Assembly: GCA_003566215.1 (NCBI GenBank)
Contig: PXEJ01000187.1
Coordinates: forward strand, 1 to 7,923
DNA from: Cyanobacteria bacterium T3Sed10_376R1m
GTDB lineage: Bacteria > Cyanobacteriota > Cyanobacteriia > Cyanobacteriales > Cyanobacteriaceae
Length of the DNA stretch: 7,923 nucleotides
Reading direction: 5' to 3'
Shown here one piece after another: positions 5,180-7,923 of the stretch (positions within the stretch are counted from its first letter, which is position 1; the number at the start of each line of letters is the position of its first letter). The notes beneath the pieces are model-generated. The model saw nothing but the letters and a program-made list of their open reading frames with translations, searched no databases and had not been told where the DNA came from. Made by a program: the position numbers and the translations under genes.

Positions 5180-7923
5180 ATGAATCGTTTTTCTTCCCGT
5201 CAAACTCCCCTAGATGAATCGTTTTTAAATCAAAGACTAAAAGGAGCGATTAAGTACGATCGCATCGCAGGTTATTTCAGTTCCTCTATCTTAGAAGTAG
5301 CAGGGGAAGCCATTGAATCCATGACAGGGAAAATAAGGATTATCTGTAACTCTGACTTAGAAATCAAAGACGTAGAAACCGCTAGGGCTGCTAATTATGC
5401 CCTCAGACGAGAATGGTGTAGTTTTGAACCTGAAAAGTTAGATTCTCGCAGTAAACCCAGACTAACCAGACTATACCAGTTTTTGAAAAGCGAGAAAATG
5501 GAGGTAAAAGTATTACCCCGTGATAAATTTGGTTTAGTCCATGGCAAAGCTGGAGTTATCACTTTAGAAGATGGAACACAAACCAGCTTTTTAGGGAGTA
5601 TCAACGAGACTTATTCAGCATGGAAACTTAATTATGAACTACTATGGGAAGATAATTCTGCCGAAGCCATTGCATGGGTACAAACAGAATTTGATAGTCT
5701 TTGGCATCATCCCTTAGCGGTAAACCTTGCGGACTTTATCATTCAAGATATAGGAAGAGTAATAGATCGTCAAGTCATCCCTAGTGTGCAACAATGGCGA
5801 GAAGAAGCCAATCCTGCGGCCGCCGTAATAGAAACCCCCGTTTATCGCCAAGAATACGGATTATGGGAACATCAAAAATACTTTGTCAAATTAGCATTTG
5901 AAGCCCATCAAAAACCATCGGGGGCAAGATATTTATTAGCAGATCAGGTAGGATTAGGGAAAACCATGCAATTGGCTATGTCGGCTATGTTAATGGGGTT
6001 ATGGGGAAATCGTCCTATTCTCATTCTTGTGCCCAAACCCCTGTTATGGCAATGGCAGGAAGAAATGAAAAACTTATTAGATATGCCCTCGGCGGTATGG
6101 GATGGTAAACGCTGGATTGATGAAAATGCCATTGAATATCCTACTATGGGCGCTGGAGGTATCAAGAAATGCCCCCGTCAAATTGGTATTGTTTCTCAAG
6201 GGTTAGTTACCAGCGGTTCAGAAGCCTCTGAGCATCTTTTAAAATTATCCTATGAATGTGTAATTGTGGATGAATCTCACCGCGCCAGACGCAAAAATAT
6301 TAAAAGAGATCAACCCCAAGATACTCCAGAACCTAATAATTTACTAGCTTTTCTGGAAAAAATATCCCATAATACCCACAGTTTATTACTCGCTACCGCT
6401 ACCCCCGTACAAATTCACCCCATCGAAGCATGGGATTTATTGCGGCTATTGGATGGAGATCGAGAATTTATCTTTGGTAAGCCGTGGAGTCCGTGGCGTT
6501 TCCCAGAAAGAAGTTTACCCGTAGTAATGGGGCAAGAGGATTTACCTGATGATGATTTAGAGCGATGGAATTGGATACGCAACCCCTTACCCCCTTCTGA
6601 TTCAGAGCGAACCTTTCAAATGCTTCGCCGTAGCTTAAAATTAGATGAAAATACTTATATCCCACAGCCCGAAACATGGGAACAATTACGCTCCTCTGAT
6701 AAAAGACGGGTGAAAGACTTAGCTAAAACTTTTGGGACTCATCATAACCCCTATATTCGTCATATTGTCCGCCGTACGAGAGAATTTTTAGAAAACACCA
6801 TTAATCCTGAAACTAATGAGCCTTATTTACAACCTGTCAAAGTACAACTATTAGGGGAAAAGCCAGAGGAAGCGATTCGTTTACCTCCTTATCTACAAGA
6901 TGCTTACGCTATTGCTGAGGAATTTTGTCGGTTAATTAATTCTCGTTTGAAAACAGGAGGATTTTTTAAAACTTTTTTATTGAGAAGGGTAGGGAGTACC
7001 TTGAATGCGGGTAGAATATCGGCTGAAAAAATGCTGGAAGGTTATGAAGATAATCAAGAAAAGGCAAATGACAACTATGGGTTTACGACTGTAAAAGAAT
7101 ATGGGGAGAATATAGAAAAATCGGGAGTAGATTCTGATTTAATTTCTCAGAAGGAGTATTTTCAAAGTTCGCCCAAGTCTGGAAAAAGTGATGATACTTT
7201 GCTCTTTGATGAGTTACAGGAAGATGAAGCGCAGACATCAGAGAAAAACTATACTCTGACTTTAGAAGAACAAGAGTTATTAAGGGCTTTTATTGACAGA
7301 CTCAAAGCAAATCAAGAACGAGATCCTAAATATCAGGTTATTGTTGATTTATTGTTAACACAAAAATGGCTTGAACAGGGTTGCATCATTTTTTCTCAAT
7401 ATTTTGATTCCATCTGGTGGTTAGCGCAACAGTTAACTGAAACTATCCCTAATGAAGCCATTGGTATCTATGCTGGGGGAAGTAAGTCTGGAATTATGTT
7501 AAATGGCAGGTTTAACCGATGTGAGCGAGAAAAGCTGAAAACCAATGTAAAATTAGGGGAAATACGGCTGATTTTAGGTACAGATGCCGCCTCGGAAGGG
7601 CTTAATTTACAGCGTTTGGGTACTTTAATTAACTTAGACTTACCTTGGAATCCTACTCGTTTAGAACAACGTAAAGGACGTATTCAGCGTATTGGACAAA
7701 TTCGAGAAACTGTTTTAATCTATAATCTACGTTATCAAGGTTCGGTGGAAGATCGGGTTCATGAGTTACTGAGCGATCGCCTTTCTTCTATTCATGCTAT
7801 GTTTGGACAAATTCCTGATGTGTTAGAGGACGTTTGGATTGATTTAGCCATCGGGGAGATTGAAAAAGCCAAGAGTGCGATCGACGCTATTCCTCAACAA
7901 CATCCCTTTGAACTAAAATATCA
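5180..7923 (+). CDS. PLD-like domain plus SNF2/RapA-like helicase, anti-phage type; 3' end beyond window
   Basis: The frame is open for 914 codons and runs off the window. The start is the first ATG after an in-frame TAA (5162-5164). Residues about 10-200 form a phospholipase D-like nuclease domain: a LKGAIKYDRIAGYFSSSIL segment, H121 and K123 in VHGKAGV, and FLGSINET with N142; the Asp usually five residues after the Lys is Thr here. The helicase follows: motif I DQVGLGKT (255-262, K261), DEAH-like DESH (364-367), motif III ATATP (405-409), motif V GTDAASEGLNLQ (800-811), and motif VI QRKGRIQRIGQ (830-840). A variable polar, acidic linker (about 614-690) divides the two RecA lobes. These motifs match SNF2/RapA-type translocases that move on duplex DNA without classical unwinding. 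Such PLD-SNF2 fusions are annotated as anti-phage proteins and travel with DUF1156 methylases. No frameshift is seen. The DNA target and nuclease activity are not shown by the sequence. Confidence 0.92.
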   Translation, partial: MNRFSSRQTPLDESFLNQRLKGAIKYDRIAGYFSSSILEVAGEAIESMTGKIRIICNSDLEIKDVETARAANYALRREWCSFEPEKLDSRSKPRLTRLYQFLKSEKMEVKVLPRDKFGLVHGKAGVITLEDGTQTSFLGSINETYSAWKLNYELLWEDNSAEAIAWVQTEFDSLWHHPLAVNLADFIIQDIGRVIDRQVIPSVQQWREEANPAAAVIETPVYRQEYGLWEHQKYFVKLAFEAHQKPSGARYLLADQVGLGKTMQLAMSAMLMGLWGNRPILILVPKPLLWQWQEEMKNLLDMPSAVWDGKRWIDENAIEYPTMGAGGIKKCPRQIGIVSQGLVTSGSEASEHLLKLSYECVIVDESHRARRKNIKRDQPQDTPEPNNLLAFLEKISHNTHSLLLATATPVQIHPIEAWDLLRLLDGDREFIFGKPWSPWRFPERSLPVVMGQEDLPDDDLERWNWIRNPLPPSDSERTFQMLRRSLKLDENTYIPQPETWEQLRSSDKRRVKDLAKTFGTHHNPYIRHIVRRTREFLENTINPETNEPYLQPVKVQLLGEKPEEAIRLPPYLQDAYAIAEEFCRLINSRLKTGGFFKTFLLRRVGSTLNAGRISAEKMLEGYEDNQEKANDNYGFTTVKEYGENIEKSGVDSDLISQKEYFQSSPKSGKSDDTLLFDELQEDEAQTSEKNYTLTLEEQELLRAFIDRLKANQERDPKYQVIVDLLLTQKWLEQGCIIFSQYFDSIWWLAQQLTETIPNEAIGIYAGGSKSGIMLNGRFNRCEREKLKTNVKLGEIRLILGTDAASEGLNLQRLGTLINLDLPWNPTRLEQRKGRIQRIGQIRETVLIYNLRYQGSVEDRVHELLSDRLSSIHAMFGQIPDVLEDVWIDLAIGEIEKAKSAIDAIPQQHPFELKY
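7773..7780. repeat. HIP1 octamer
   Basis: GCGATCGC is the highly iterated palindrome of many cyanobacterial genomes. It lies within the helicase gene and supports a cyanobacterial host, together with partial copies at 5248-5254 (CGATCGC) and 7878-7883 (CGATCG). Confidence 0.8.

Noticed and set aside
5395..6677. Three minus-strand frames of about 70 aa inside the helicase gene (5395-5604, 5944-6165, 6468-6677)
   Set aside because: All lie opposite conserved PLD or helicase motifs in the plus-strand gene, and none shows a domain pattern.

Overview
The window looks cyanobacterial, probably from a low-GC lineage. It is AT-rich, it carries a HIP1 octamer (GCGATCGC at 7773-7780) and several CGATCG cores, it has an IS701-family element, and most starts lack a Shine-Dalgarno sequence. 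The genus cannot be fixed from this sequence. The overall character is an accessory defence and mobile-element region, not a housekeeping region.

Layout. Positions 1-121 are a fragment of a Tn3-family transposase running in from outside the window. It is cut by a complete IS701-type insertion sequence (122-1472), with perfect 16-bp terminal inverted repeats and TTAA on both sides. Directly after the IS (1476-2300) comes the C-terminal third or so of what I read as a DUF1156-type adenine-specific DNA methylase of the kind found with anti-phage genes; its catalytic N-terminal part is missing. The two IS flanks therefore come from unrelated genes, which points to a rearrangement through IS701 copies and not a simple insertion into one gene. 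A very AT-rich islet follows: a 416-aa membrane protein (2312-3562), a small overlapping 65-aa conserved protein (3555-3752), a YefM/YoeB-type toxin-antitoxin pair on + (3775-4277) and a VapB/VapC-type pair on - (4299-4954). From 5180 to the end of the window, and open beyond it, runs a large protein with a phospholipase D-like N-terminus fused to a SNF2/RapA-like helicase.

How it fits together. DUF1156 methylases and PLD-SNF2 helicases are known to co-occur in multi-gene anti-phage loci, and the separate parts (PLD protein, SNF2 helicase, adenine methylase) also recall class 1 DISARM. I infer that this is such a locus, in which the methylase has been decapitated by an IS701-linked event and an AT-rich cassette with two addiction modules sits between methylase and helicase. 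Whether the system still works cannot be decided here, because the far ends lie outside the window. The AT-rich membrane protein and its small overlapping partner are the least explained genes, and the best candidates for something undescribed.
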